Source of the DNA: Methanoregula sp.
GTDB lineage: Archaea > Halobacteriota > Methanomicrobia > Methanomicrobiales > Methanospirillaceae
Assembly: GCA_041645435.1 (NCBI GenBank)
Contig: JBAZQB010000005.1
Location: 192,588 to 256,587, forward strand
Direction: 5' to 3'
Length of the DNA stretch: 64,000 bases
Both the position numbers and the translations under genes were made by a program. The notes under the pieces were generated by a model. That model made no database searches. It was not told where the DNA came from and saw nothing but the letters and a program-made list of their open reading frames with translations. Shown piece by piece: positions 45,221-54,867 of the stretch. Every line of letters starts with the position of its first letter. Position 1 is the first letter of the stretch.

Positions 45221-47254
45221 TTATGATGCAGGTTTACATATTTTCCAAAGATCCTGCACTGGATAGTCAATCAGCATTCTGCCAAGCATGAATGTCTTAT
45301 CCGTACCATAGATTTTGGACGACTGAACAAAAATATTATTCATTCTTATAAAATCATAACCAATTTGATATTTAGTAGTCTTTTTGTAAGTTACCAGAGG
45401 TTTTAAGATTGATCCTGCCTCATACCATGAATTAACATCAAATGGCAGACTAAGTAGTTTTACTGATTTCCAATCGAATTTATTGTCAAGTAATTCCCCG
45501 ATATTTCTCGTTGCAATCATCCATTCCTTTGCTGCACCAACCGCCTCGACCATTTCATCCGTTAACGGATGATTTGTAATAAGGGGGAGTGTATGGAACG
45601 CCAGATCTAATGATTCAGGAAATTTTTCAAGACGAGCTTTAGTGAGATATTTCCGAAGGAGATTATCTCCCAGTTCCCCAATAAGGAGTCTTTTATAATT
45701 TTTCTCATTTGAATAAAAAGCTTTAAGATCTTCAGGACTTTCCCATAATTCCGATTTCACCTCTTCCAGATATTCGAAATACAAATCAGATAATCCGGTT
45801 TTACCGTTTTTTATCAGATCCCAGAGGAAGAGGATGGAATCAGACATTAAAGCACCGGATTCAGTGATTAAACGGAATACCACATCATATTGCTTATGAG
45901 AATATAACGACATGATAAAACATAAACCACGGATGTCACAGTATTCATCAAATGTTATTGTATCAGTCCCGACACAGACTTCCTCAATTTCAAAGCATTT
46001 CTGCTGGTCATATTCGCCAAATTGACGCGGTATCAGCCTGAATTTTGTGACCATCTTATGTTTATTCCTAGTCTCTTGCGATGCAATGTCCGTCCCTTTC
46101 AATAACATGAGGGTAAATGGTAATATCTCAACACCGTTGTCGATAACAAATTTCATTCCCTCAATAAAGGATTCCTTTGTCTCGTATGGAAGGGGAACGA
46201 TCAGTTCTGTTACTGTCCTCATCCCGCGTTTTTTTATTTCAGCCTGAAGGTTTATAAAAGCATCAAAGGGGGGATTTTTTCGTTTAATTGCTGACAGTGT
46301 TTTTGGATTCGTTGATTGCAACGAGCATGAAATAGGAAGCTTGGAATTTAATTTTTCGGACACTCTGAAAATCCTGTCATAATTGGATTTCCCTGTGGAT
46401 GCATCAAATGTATTAGGCCAATTATATTTTTCCCTTATTTTTCTTAGGGATTCGGCAATTTCTTCATCGCGTTCATACATACCAAAATTCGAATCGACAA
46501 TTGAAAGAAATACGAGTGGATATTTGTGCATACGGGCTGCAATATATTCCAGTTCCAGATTTATTCGTTCAAGATCGTAGGTTCTCGGTTTCTGGGGATT
46601 CTGTGCTCCTGCCCAGCAATATGAACAGGTGAAAGGGCAACCTCGTGTCGTTTGTATAGAGGGGGAATACTCTCCTGTGAACCATTGATCCATTATGCCA
46701 GCGATATAGGGGGAAGGGACAATATTTAAATCTTGAATTTGTTCATAATTTCCTTTGACAAGTTCCCCATTTGAAGGATTGATTGACATCATATTTTCAT
46801 GGGGCACGCTTTTTAATAGATCCAGCGAGACATTCTCGAGAATTTTCTCTAATAAATTAGAAAAAGCAATCTCCCCTTCTGCATAACAATAAAAATCTAT
46901 TTCTGGTCGATTAACCAAATATTCTTTACACTCTTTTAAATCGCTGGGAAACTCAGGCCCCCCAGCAATACAAATAACTGACGGATTAATTTTTTTTGCA
47001 TTTTTAAACACTAAACGGTTTAATTCACTATTCCAACAATAATTAGTTAACCCAACAACATCGGGTTGAATACGAGAAATTTCTTGAAAAATCGCATCTG
47101 GATCATCAAATAACTGAATATTAAACCGATTTCCAAAACGTGATTGAGCATAAGCGGCAATAAGTCCAATACCTAATGGCATGTAGGTATTTTGCCTTCC
47201 AATTGTGTGATGATTGATATAACCCAAAATGACTTTTTTTTCTTTATTTTTCAT
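45221..47254 (-). CDS. Long B12-binding radical SAM protein, copy B
   Basis: A 677-residue paralogue of the protein at 24929-26971, with the same layout: cobalamin-type N-terminal domain, radical SAM core GCPFTCSYC (Cys206, Cys210, Cys213) and the same unrecognised C-terminal extension, ending in the identical PVQDLWKICKPAS. Duplication extends about 100 bases upstream of the start and some bases past the stop. Residues 115-205 are almost identical in the two copies, while flanking parts differ by roughly a fifth of positions. Function unknown; both copies adjoin GT-like genes. Confidence 0.85.
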   Translation of the reverse strand: MKNKEKKVILGYINHHTIGRQNTYMPLGIGLIAAYAQSRFGNRFNIQLFDDPDAIFQEISRIQPDVVGLTNYCWNSELNRLVFKNAKKINPSVICIAGGPEFPSDLKECKEYLVNRPEIDFYCYAEGEIAFSNLLEKILENVSLDLLKSVPHENMMSINPSNGELVKGNYEQIQDLNIVPSPYIAGIMDQWFTGEYSPSIQTTRGCPFTCSYCWAGAQNPQKPRTYDLERINLELEYIAARMHKYPLVFLSIVDSNFGMYERDEEIAESLRKIREKYNWPNTFDASTGKSNYDRIFRVSEKLNSKLPISCSLQSTNPKTLSAIKRKNPPFDAFINLQAEIKKRGMRTVTELIVPLPYETKESFIEGMKFVIDNGVEILPFTLMLLKGTDIASQETRNKHKMVTKFRLIPRQFGEYDQQKCFEIEEVCVGTDTITFDEYCDIRGLCFIMSLYSHKQYDVVFRLITESGALMSDSILFLWDLIKNGKTGLSDLYFEYLEEVKSELWESPEDLKAFYSNEKNYKRLLIGELGDNLLRKYLTKARLEKFPESLDLAFHTLPLITNHPLTDEMVEAVGAAKEWMIATRNIGELLDNKFDWKSVKLLSLPFDVNSWYEAGSILKPLVTYKKTTKYQIGYDFIRMNNIFVQSSKIYGTDKTFMLGRMLIDYPVQDLWKICKPAS

Positions 47255-47578
47255 TTTAAATCTCCACTAATAATTTTTTTGATGGGTCCTGTTAAGATAA
47301 ACAGATGAATTCGGCTACCTTGATTTAAATCTATTAAATATACATAATGATTAATTATAAACACATCGAAACAGTTCAAAAAGAGATCTCATTCGTTGAG
47401 TGTTCGAAGTTATTATCGAATTAACGAAACATAGATACTCATGCAGCATATTGTTTCTTTCTGTTGATCTCACCATAGCATGAGCAGAGTCTACGATCTT
47501 TACTTTAAATAAATCGTTTGGGGAATGGGGTGAGATATTCAAAGACCCTTTGATGGTCATTATTAAGGAATCCCCGAT
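47255..47578. other. Intergenic region with duplicated upstream sequence
   Basis: The first 100 bases (next to the radical SAM start) are similar to 26972-27080 upstream of copy A, including the AAATCTCCA before the start and an ACATCGAAA phrase. This is presumably the shared promoter. No gene is seen in the rest. Confidence 0.45.
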
Positions 47579-48670
47579 TTAATATACATTTTCCTCAATC
47601 AAACTATTCAGATTATTAAGATGGTTGTGAAGGGCATTCATATCAAAAGGACCCTCCGTTTCAAGTAGACTGCGTACCTTGCTGTGTACCGAACGACAGA
47701 CCATTACTTTATATGTGGAGATTTCATGACCTCGTTTTGATTCAAGACGAACAAGATTTTTTGACAGTTGTTCAAGGCATGTTGCTAATTGAGTGACAGA
47801 ATCTGAATATGTGTAAAGAGATCCTTTACCCTCAGGGGATTCTGGCAACGAAAATTTATTCCCGGTTGAATTTCGACATTTTTTACAGAAATATCTCAAG
47901 TCTCCTTCACCCATAAGATCAATTTCAATGGATTCTGCCCCCAGCCTACGTTGGGATGTATCATATATAGTACCATATTTTAATCGATCCGTGTTAACAA
48001 ATCCCAATTCTTTCAAGCGGTTCTCAACCTCATCGTGTGTATAACGTCTGAGATATCCGGCAAACCAATCGTCAATCCATTCCGCTATTCGCCGAATAGG
48101 CATCTCCATTATACGCAATTCGCAAATACAATTTTTTACATCAATATCTTGCAATGTTTTTCGGATCCAGTCAATCATATACCAGTAAACTCCACCAGCC
48201 CCGTAAACATACAACCACATGTGTCCATCCGTCTTTAAAACGCGGGAAATTTCTTGCAAGCATTTGTCAGGATCGATTGTGTGCATTAAAACACCATTGC
48301 ACCAGATAACATCAAAACTCTCATTTTCAAAGGGGAGTTCGGTCAACGAGTGTTCATAAAAAAAAAGATTTGAAAACCCTTTTTGTTCCGCACGTTTCCT
48401 GCAACTTTCAATGTTCGTGGAACTGAAATCAACTCCAATAACTTCTTTTGCACCGCATTGTGCCATAAGAATAGATCCCCTTCCGCCTCCGCACCCAGCA
48501 TCAAGACAGCGTTTACCCTTAAAAACATCCGTACTAATACCATTATTTTTCAGCCTCGTATAGAGCGGTGGAACAAATTCATCGAATGATTTTTCGTCAT
48601 ACAATGCAAAAGTATCACCATAGACAATTGAAGTCACTTGTTCTTTTTCATTTAATTGAGATGATACCAA
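47579..48670 (-). CDS. SAM-dependent methyltransferase, class I
   Basis: A 363-residue protein. RCLDAGCGGGRGSILMAQCG is the SAM-binding loop (about 55-74), VIGVDFSSTN and FDVIWCNGVLMHTIDP are motifs II and IV, and VLKTDGHMWLYVYG is the post-methyl strand. After about 260 comes a FCKKCRNS pair and a C-terminal region with helical, charged sequence of no known family. Acceptor unknown; the neighbouring methyltransferase and amidotransferase genes on the same strand suggest glycan modification. Confidence 0.82.
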   Translation of the reverse strand: MVSSQLNEKEQVTSIVYGDTFALYDEKSFDEFVPPLYTRLKNNGISTDVFKGKRCLDAGCGGGRGSILMAQCGAKEVIGVDFSSTNIESCRKRAEQKGFSNLFFYEHSLTELPFENESFDVIWCNGVLMHTIDPDKCLQEISRVLKTDGHMWLYVYGAGGVYWYMIDWIRKTLQDIDVKNCICELRIMEMPIRRIAEWIDDWFAGYLRRYTHDEVENRLKELGFVNTDRLKYGTIYDTSQRRLGAESIEIDLMGEGDLRYFCKKCRNSTGNKFSLPESPEGKGSLYTYSDSVTQLATCLEQLSKNLVRLESKRGHEISTYKVMVCRSVHSKVRSLLETEGPFDMNALHNHLNNLNSLIEENVY

Positions 48671-48769
48671 AATATCAGACTCCTATGAGAATTGTTAATC
48701 GTAATGAAAATTGTTCGGAAGTAACAATATATTTTTAGTCACCAAAATAATAAATGTGACTAAATGATT

Positions 48770-50011
48770 TTATCCATTTTTTCCAGAGTACCGTTGATTT
48801 TTCCTAGGTGTTACAAATGCTCGCAAAGTATATTTTGTGCTCGGTTCCTGGAGACGTTCGATTTTTAATGGGGTTAATCCTGCATTCTTCACCATTAATA
48901 AAAGGGAAGAAAAACTGAAAATGTGGGGATGATCGATGAAAAATTCTTCGCGATCTTGTCCTTCCACAGCAGCAAATTCTCCGTCCGGAACCTCAATATA
49001 AATTATCCCGTTATCAGAAATATTCTGAATTGATTTTGATAACATTTTTTCCGGGTCTTTCACATGTTCAAGTACCTTGTTAAAAGTGATAAGATCAAAT
49101 TTATCATTGGTGTTAATTGAGAGAAAATCTCCACAAATTCCTCGAACACCTACATTTTTCACGGCATGCGCAATCGCCCTGCTATCCGGATCAATGGCTG
49201 TACAAGACCATCCTGCCTCTTTCATTTTTGCCAGGAATACACATAATCCACTTCCCACGTCTAAAACACTGCGAATCCGTGCAACCGGTGGACTGCTGGA
49301 AAAATAACTGTTCGTGAACTCCAGGATATTCCGTACTCTTCCTACATTATCGGATTTTTCCGGATTGAGATTCATGATCTTTGTAAATGAAAGACGGATT
49401 CCATCATCATCGCGATAATTCGCATTCACATAATCTCCCGAGTACAGGGATGATTCATCCATTTCATGTACGGAGATGAAGTGACCGCATGAACAGCATT
49501 GCAATATCTCTCTATGATAATTATGGTGCGAACTAAAATCAAACCGGATCTCACCTGTTGGAGGTGAGGTATATTTAAAAATTTTATTAAGGCCGTTATT
49601 CCCGCAAATAGGGCAACGCAATGGCTGTTGATGATTCCTGCATTTTTCCTCAATGTATTCTAATTTTTTGGGGTCATCCAACCATGTCACGAGATCCATT
49701 TTTTCGAGACGGAGGTACTCATAGAATAGTTCTTTCTTCCCTCCTTCAACGAGCAAAATAAAATAGAAACCAATCCGGTTTTTACAGAGTGCCGCGTGAA
49801 GATTGTACTTCACAAGACGACCATTCAGTGAGGGAGTAGCATAAAACCCCCAATCCTTTCTTACGGCATCGTATTCAGATCCTGAACATGTCGTAAATGT
49901 TACTTGTTCATCATCTTCAAGATCAATATAGGCACAATCTTTAATGATCTGCCGGTGCTCGGGAAAACCCACTTCGAATTCTCTGGGGGGAATTGTAGGA
50001 ATTATTTTCAT
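48770..50011 (-). CDS. Methyltransferase with unusual N-terminal domain and zinc motif
   Basis: A protein of about 413 residues. The N-terminal 130 residues (PPREFEVGFPEH, DWGFYATPSLNGRLVKYN) are unlike known methyltransferases. A probable zinc site follows: CPICGNNG and CCSCGHF, about 45 residues apart, as at the N-terminus of sugar C-methyltransferases. The methyltransferase core then has SVLDVGSGLCVFLAKMKEAG and LITFNKVLEHVKDPEKML. The ATG at 50011 is chosen because GGAG lies six bases upstream and it overlaps the preceding stop by 4 bp (ATGA). Confidence 0.78.
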   Translation of the reverse strand: MKIIPTIPPREFEVGFPEHRQIIKDCAYIDLEDDEQVTFTTCSGSEYDAVRKDWGFYATPSLNGRLVKYNLHAALCKNRIGFYFILLVEGGKKELFYEYLRLEKMDLVTWLDDPKKLEYIEEKCRNHQQPLRCPICGNNGLNKIFKYTSPPTGEIRFDFSSHHNYHREILQCCSCGHFISVHEMDESSLYSGDYVNANYRDDDGIRLSFTKIMNLNPEKSDNVGRVRNILEFTNSYFSSSPPVARIRSVLDVGSGLCVFLAKMKEAGWSCTAIDPDSRAIAHAVKNVGVRGICGDFLSINTNDKFDLITFNKVLEHVKDPEKMLSKSIQNISDNGIIYIEVPDGEFAAVEGQDREEFFIDHPHIFSFSSLLLMVKNAGLTPLKIERLQEPSTKYTLRAFVTPRKNQRYSGKNG

Positions 50012-51126
50012 ATCCATCTCCAATCGGAAATAAGGAAATCTTTAATTCTCCATTTATTGTTTTGTTTTATCCAGATTTTTGGATTACGGAATTTTTCAAT
50101 CACCGAAAAGAAGTGCTCCTGTGAAATGCCAATGAAATTACAGAATTTATCGATATCCTCATATGGTATTTGGTCTCCAGTCTCTTTAACAATCTGAATC
50201 GCCTGTGCACGGGTAATCCGCCCGTTTCGGATTTCAAGGGAGAGGTTATCAAATAACCGGGTAAAACCAAATTTGTACCATTTCAACCAATGATGGATTG
50301 ATATAAAATCGTCATCAATATCCGCGAAATTGTAAAACCCTGTTTTCGGACCCTCTTCTCTGCACTTAAATCCATGGGATTTTGCCACCTCAAAGGTTGT
50401 CGATGGATCCCAAGGGAAATAATATCCAAGAAAAATTGCTGACACTCCCGATATGTCCATATCATGATCTGATGGACCGAAATAGGGGGTCAATTGTTTT
50501 TCGGTCAGTTCATCAGATATCCAGTCTCTCGCGGTTTTTCCGTGAGTTACCCCAAATTTTTTCAACCAGGTGCTGTCCAGACGGAATCCGTTCTGTTCTT
50601 CTTTTGTCCCCCCATACTCAAATGCGGAATTTTCTCCCCAAATAACAAGAGGAATTTTAAAAGTAACTGCAATTTTTAAGGGAATGTTGAAAAGAGCCAA
50701 ATGCATGGGAATTGCTGTGGATCCCTCATCAACGAGAACTTTGTATAAAAACATTTTTTCAACTTTCGGATTTATCTGGTAATCGATGTGGTCAACTCCC
50801 AGAGAAATTAAATTATCAAGGTTTTTCTGACCGATGAGTGTTCTTGCAGGGGTTTTCCAGGTTACAGTGAGAGGATTTAACCCATACTCCAAACATTTCA
50901 TTACTTGCCAGGTGCTGTCCTTCCCCCCACTTACAGGTATAAGACAATCATATCCTTTACTCTGCTTTTTGGCGTGCTCAATCACTTTCAAAAAAGCACG
51001 TTCTCGTTTCTCCCAATCAATTTTTGGTCGAGACTCATGTGTTCTGCAGGCATTACATATCCCCTCTGCGTCGAGAGTTAAATTGGGACGGGTATCAGGC
51101 AGAATGCATTGTGTACAATACTTCAT
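50008..51126 (-). CDS. N-acetyl sugar amidotransferase (WbpG/AglX-like), second copy
   Basis: A 372-residue PP-loop enzyme: MKYCTQC and CNAC form a zinc site, LIPVSGGKDSTWQVM is the ATP loop, VIWGENSAFEYGG and LGYYFPWDPS match the family. It is diverged from the copy at 29.5 kb. No HisH/HisF genes adjoin it; the nearest same-strand pair lies at 63.1-64 kb. It overlaps the methyltransferase and the AsnB gene by 4 bp each, so the three are probably co-translated. Confidence 0.89.
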   Translation of the reverse strand: MKYCTQCILPDTRPNLTLDAEGICNACRTHESRPKIDWEKRERAFLKVIEHAKKQSKGYDCLIPVSGGKDSTWQVMKCLEYGLNPLTVTWKTPARTLIGQKNLDNLISLGVDHIDYQINPKVEKMFLYKVLVDEGSTAIPMHLALFNIPLKIAVTFKIPLVIWGENSAFEYGGTKEEQNGFRLDSTWLKKFGVTHGKTARDWISDELTEKQLTPYFGPSDHDMDISGVSAIFLGYYFPWDPSTTFEVAKSHGFKCREEGPKTGFYNFADIDDDFISIHHWLKWYKFGFTRLFDNLSLEIRNGRITRAQAIQIVKETGDQIPYEDIDKFCNFIGISQEHFFSVIEKFRNPKIWIKQNNKWRIKDFLISDWRWI

Positions 51127-52955
51127 CGAGCGAATTCCTCCAGGAATAGTTTACAATTCAGGAAATAGAACAGGAATTTGCTTTCGTGGTTTGGCAGATA
51201 CGTTTTTTTGATAAGTTCTTCAATTTTCTCCTTTCTGATAAATTGGTAGATTGGACTATCCTCAAGCAAAATCTTTTTTATATCTGGATCATTTACATCA
51301 AGGAATGAATAAATCGGTGCATTGAACCCCACTTTCCTTCGGTTTTTAATTATTTTCTCGGGAACTATCCCTTGCATGGCATCACGCAGGATAGCTTTTG
51401 CCGCACCCTTTTGAATAAGATGGCGTGAAGGAATACGATAACAGAATTCTATCAAATCCCTATCCAAAAAGGGAGATCTGTTTTCGATTGAGTAATACAT
51501 CGAATTAATATCATCCTCATGTAAAATAACCGGGACTGATTCGTGAAACAATTCATTCATCATGCGGTTACGGAGCAAATCAACTGAATAATCCATCTCG
51601 GTGAATGCTTCGAACCAATCATCTGTCAGATATTTCCTGAACTCATCCGCGTCAAGAAATATATGATCCCGGAATTTCGGGTTGTGAATAAACAGATCCG
51701 GATCGCTGAGATAGGGGTTTCGCACAATGGGTTTGATGTAGGTCTCCCAGTTTTTTTGGGCCTCATTATACCGGGATGCATCGTCCCTGACATCGTACAG
51801 GTACATCAAATGATGATCGTAATACCCGGTGAACAATTCATCTGCAGCAGTTCCACTGATTGAAACCCGATATCCATGATCTGCGATACTCTCCATCAAG
51901 AGCCAGTGTGCATAATACGTGATAGTGTAAACAGGAGCATCATGCTGACGAATGAGAGTGCGTAATTTTGGAATGAAATCTTTTGTATTAACCGGAATAG
52001 ACGTATGCTTAATTTTTAATTCGTTGACCGCATGAGTTACCATTTCCTCCTCTTCGTACCTTTCATCAGTATTAACTATGGTAAATCCATGCACGTCATA
52101 ATTGAAAACCTGCTTTGCTATACTGATGAGCGAATTCGAATCAACCCCACCACTCATACAAAAAGCCAAAGGTACATCAGCGCGCAGACGGATTTCAACT
52201 GCCTTTAAAAGCCTTTTTCGTACTTCCGCAACTGCTTCATCGTATGACATCCCGTCATCCGGCAAAAAATTCAATTTCCAATAGGTTTTCTGGTGTTCTT
52301 TTCCATCAGGAGCGATATGGAGAATTGCTGCAGGGGCTAATTCTGATAATCCGACGAAAAACGTCTTGGGGGTTTTATAGAGCGCTTTATAGCCATTCAC
52401 AAGATACCGGAAAACCTGATCATAATTCACTTCGAGCTTGTGGCCAAGTAACGCAACAATAAATTTTACTTCGGAACCGAAATAGAGGCCCGTCTCGTCA
52501 CGATACAGGTAGAGGGGTTTCTCGCCGAAGCGATCTCTACAAAGTGCAAGGGACCCATCAGATTCATCATATACAGCAAATGCCCACATCCCCTCAAACC
52601 GATCGAGAACATCCCATCCACAGTGATCGATGCCCTGCAGGAGGACTTCCGTATCAGAAGTCGTTTTGAAGATAAGTCCCCGGTCTCTCAGTTCGTCGCG
52701 TCGCTCTAGGTAATTATACAATTCACCATTCTGGACGATCCATTTCCTGTTGATATTGAATGGCTGGTTTGCCCGAGGATCAAGATCAATGATACTGAGC
52801 CGTGTATGGAGCAGGTAAGCATTCCGTCCGTTTGAGTTGATCCATTCTCGAAATGCTGCGTGATCAGGGCCCCTGCGATTCATAAGATGCAGACATTTTT
52901 GAATACGATCCGGAGATATTGTATCCTGACCAAAATATCCCGCTATTCCACACAT
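51123..52955 (-). CDS. asnB: Asparagine synthase family amidotransferase, second copy
   Basis: A 610-residue enzyme: MCGIAGYFG with nucleophile Cys2, NRRGPDHA, VQNGELYNYLE, then the synthetase PP-loop FCMSGGVDSNSLI near 270 and SGTAADELFTGYYDHH. Start at 52955 is fixed by Cys2 and by GAGGAG upstream; the open frame continues further upstream without family similarity. It is shorter than the copy at 5.6-7.6 kb and only distantly similar. Its translational link to WbpG-type amidotransferase suggests amidation of a sugar carboxylate. Confidence 0.89.
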   Translation of the reverse strand: MCGIAGYFGQDTISPDRIQKCLHLMNRRGPDHAAFREWINSNGRNAYLLHTRLSIIDLDPRANQPFNINRKWIVQNGELYNYLERRDELRDRGLIFKTTSDTEVLLQGIDHCGWDVLDRFEGMWAFAVYDESDGSLALCRDRFGEKPLYLYRDETGLYFGSEVKFIVALLGHKLEVNYDQVFRYLVNGYKALYKTPKTFFVGLSELAPAAILHIAPDGKEHQKTYWKLNFLPDDGMSYDEAVAEVRKRLLKAVEIRLRADVPLAFCMSGGVDSNSLISIAKQVFNYDVHGFTIVNTDERYEEEEMVTHAVNELKIKHTSIPVNTKDFIPKLRTLIRQHDAPVYTITYYAHWLLMESIADHGYRVSISGTAADELFTGYYDHHLMYLYDVRDDASRYNEAQKNWETYIKPIVRNPYLSDPDLFIHNPKFRDHIFLDADEFRKYLTDDWFEAFTEMDYSVDLLRNRMMNELFHESVPVILHEDDINSMYYSIENRSPFLDRDLIEFCYRIPSRHLIQKGAAKAILRDAMQGIVPEKIIKNRRKVGFNAPIYSFLDVNDPDIKKILLEDSPIYQFIRKEKIEELIKKTYLPNHESKFLFYFLNCKLFLEEFAR

Positions 52956-53112
52956 ATTTTGTATCTCCTCAAGAATTCTCGATTTATTCTTTTTCACAGC
53001 CAAGAGATCAGATTATCTATGGCACTCTCATAAGTGTACACGTATATTAAAAAAAAGGTGTCGTCATGGGACATTGGTGTAATCTATATAATTATTATTA
53101 CCAATCTGACAT

Positions 53113-54126
53113 TTATTCTACATCGGATTCATGCAATAATTTACCAAATTTTACAGATCGTTTTAGATGTTTACCCAGTAATTTATACTCATTTCCGGGT
53201 GCAAGACCCTCCCCGGGTCGAATCCACATAAGATCAGAAAAGCTAATCAAATGTCCCTTTTCCATATATATCCCTGCTGCGATAGACCTACGAATTGCGA
53301 TACTTAATTCTGATTCACACGGTTGAACTTTTTTATCTTTAGATCCCATCAAGACAGATGCAGAACGAATTCTTCGGACTAATTCAGACATATCTTTTGG
53401 ATCAGCAGAAAGTTGATGGTCACGGAACGAGGAGAATTCATTATCAAGAGTGAAATGTTTCTCAATAATTCTCGCACCGCATGCCACGGCTAACACAGAG
53501 GCTTCAATACCCGTCGTATGATCTGAATATCCGATAGAATATCGATATTTATTAGCAAGATAAGCAAGAATCTGAAGATTAACCTGTTTTTCTGGAGCAG
53601 GATAACAACTCACACAATGGAGAATCGCAAGATCGCTTCTCTTGTTATATTTTTCCCATCCATTTTCAAGAGCCGAAACAGCATTACCAATCAGTTCAGG
53701 ATCACTTGCACCGGTTGAAATGAACACAGGTTTTCCGGTTTTTGCAACTTCATCAATAAGAGGATAAAAATTGTTATCACCAGAAGCTATTTTATATGCA
53801 TCAATTATTGAATCGAGAAATTTGGCACTTTCCAGATCCAAAGGTGTTGAAATAAAAAGCATACCGAGCGTATGGGCTAATTCTGATAACTTGGAAAACT
53901 GTGAATATGTGAGTTCAAACGATTTAAGCCGTTCAAATCGTGCTGTATCTGCCATACTTACGAATTTTTCAGTTTTAAACGTCTGGAATTTTACACCATC
54001 AACACCGCATTCTGCAGCTGCATGTACCAATTTGATTGCAGTATCAAAATTCCCTTCATGATTATTACCGATTTCAGCAATAATCAGCACTTGGTCATCT
54101 GTATTCCTATTTCCAATAATCATCAA
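53113..54126 (-). CDS. NeuB-family nonulosonate synthase, second copy
   Basis: A 337-residue PEP-dependent synthase: LIIAEIGNNHEGNFDTAI, DGVKFQTFKTEKFV, STPLDLESAKFLD, GYSDHTTGIEAS, IIEKHFTLDNEFSSFRDHQ and a C-terminal SAF domain with RRSIAAGIYMEKG and RPGEGLAP. The family signature (EIGNNHEG and FRDHQLS) is closer to PseI/SpsE than to sialic acid synthases. It overlaps a GNAT acetyltransferase gene by 4 bp. Its partner genes differ from those of the first NeuB, so a different sugar acid is likely. Confidence 0.9.
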   Translation of the reverse strand: MMIIGNRNTDDQVLIIAEIGNNHEGNFDTAIKLVHAAAECGVDGVKFQTFKTEKFVSMADTARFERLKSFELTYSQFSKLSELAHTLGMLFISTPLDLESAKFLDSIIDAYKIASGDNNFYPLIDEVAKTGKPVFISTGASDPELIGNAVSALENGWEKYNKRSDLAILHCVSCYPAPEKQVNLQILAYLANKYRYSIGYSDHTTGIEASVLAVACGARIIEKHFTLDNEFSSFRDHQLSADPKDMSELVRRIRSASVLMGSKDKKVQPCESELSIAIRRSIAAGIYMEKGHLISFSDLMWIRPGEGLAPGNEYKLLGKHLKRSVKFGKLLHESDVE

Positions 54127-54863
54127 ATTACCTTGCCATCATGTACATGGGCATGCAATACATAAGCAGATTCAGTTATATGAAAACCGCACCGCTGATA
54201 AAAATTCATAGAAGGCACGTTGGCAATCTGCGTTCCTACACGGAGAAGATTGCATTTGCCAACCGAATCGTTGATAAAAAAATCTACAATCTGTCTTCCG
54301 GCACCAATTCCCTGATGCTCAGATTGGATCCCAATCAAATCAATAACCCGAATAGTTTTATTCCCTGATATTACCTTTGTTATGGCGAGAAAGCCGATGG
54401 GCTTTGAATCCCGTTCCGCAACGAGAATTTGCTCGCCCCGCTCACCTTTAAAATAATTTGCTACCCATTCCCGTTTTATCAAATTCGCAAGATCGTTTGA
54501 TATGAGGGGATCCAGATGAAATCGCGAATACGTAAAACAGGTTCGCGCAATATCCAGTGTTGCATCACGATCTTCCGGGCGGGCAACGCGAATAATGATT
54601 GGTGAAAAAAGATCGATTTCGGTTTCCCTTGGCATACACTCAAATGTGACATTTACATCAACCACCTTAAACCCGGTTTTATTGAGTGTCTGGACGAGAT
54701 CAAGACGTGAAACAGGAACTTTCACATAATAAAATATCTGATGGCTATCCGATGCCTGTTTCAAATCATCAACAGAAATCGATGGGCCGTGTTCAATATC
54801 GATTACCCGGAAAACATCGTGAGAAAAAATTGATGTCAGCCAGGGATCTGGCTCAAGTCGCAT
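54123..54863 (-). CDS. GNAT N-acetyltransferase
   Basis: A 246-residue acetyltransferase. The GNAT core is in the second half: IIRVARPEDRDATLDIART, EQILVAERDSKPIGFLAI and the acetyl-CoA-binding QSEHQGIGAGRQIVDFF, then NFYQRCGFHITES. The N-terminal 90 residues form a second, weaker domain, as in WecD-like enzymes that acetylate 4-amino-4,6-dideoxy sugars. It sits between the epimerase and NeuB genes, matching the PseH step of pseudaminic-acid-like pathways. Confidence 0.85.
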   Translation of the reverse strand: MRLEPDPWLTSIFSHDVFRVIDIEHGPSISVDDLKQASDSHQIFYYVKVPVSRLDLVQTLNKTGFKVVDVNVTFECMPRETEIDLFSPIIIRVARPEDRDATLDIARTCFTYSRFHLDPLISNDLANLIKREWVANYFKGERGEQILVAERDSKPIGFLAITKVISGNKTIRVIDLIGIQSEHQGIGAGRQIVDFFINDSVGKCNLLRVGTQIANVPSMNFYQRCGFHITESAYVLHAHVHDGKVI

Positions 54864-54867
54864 ATTG

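Noticed and set aside
52956..53003. Longer version of the second AsnB starting at 53003
   Set aside because: Would bury the N-terminal nucleophile Cys of the MCGI motif, which must be residue 2.
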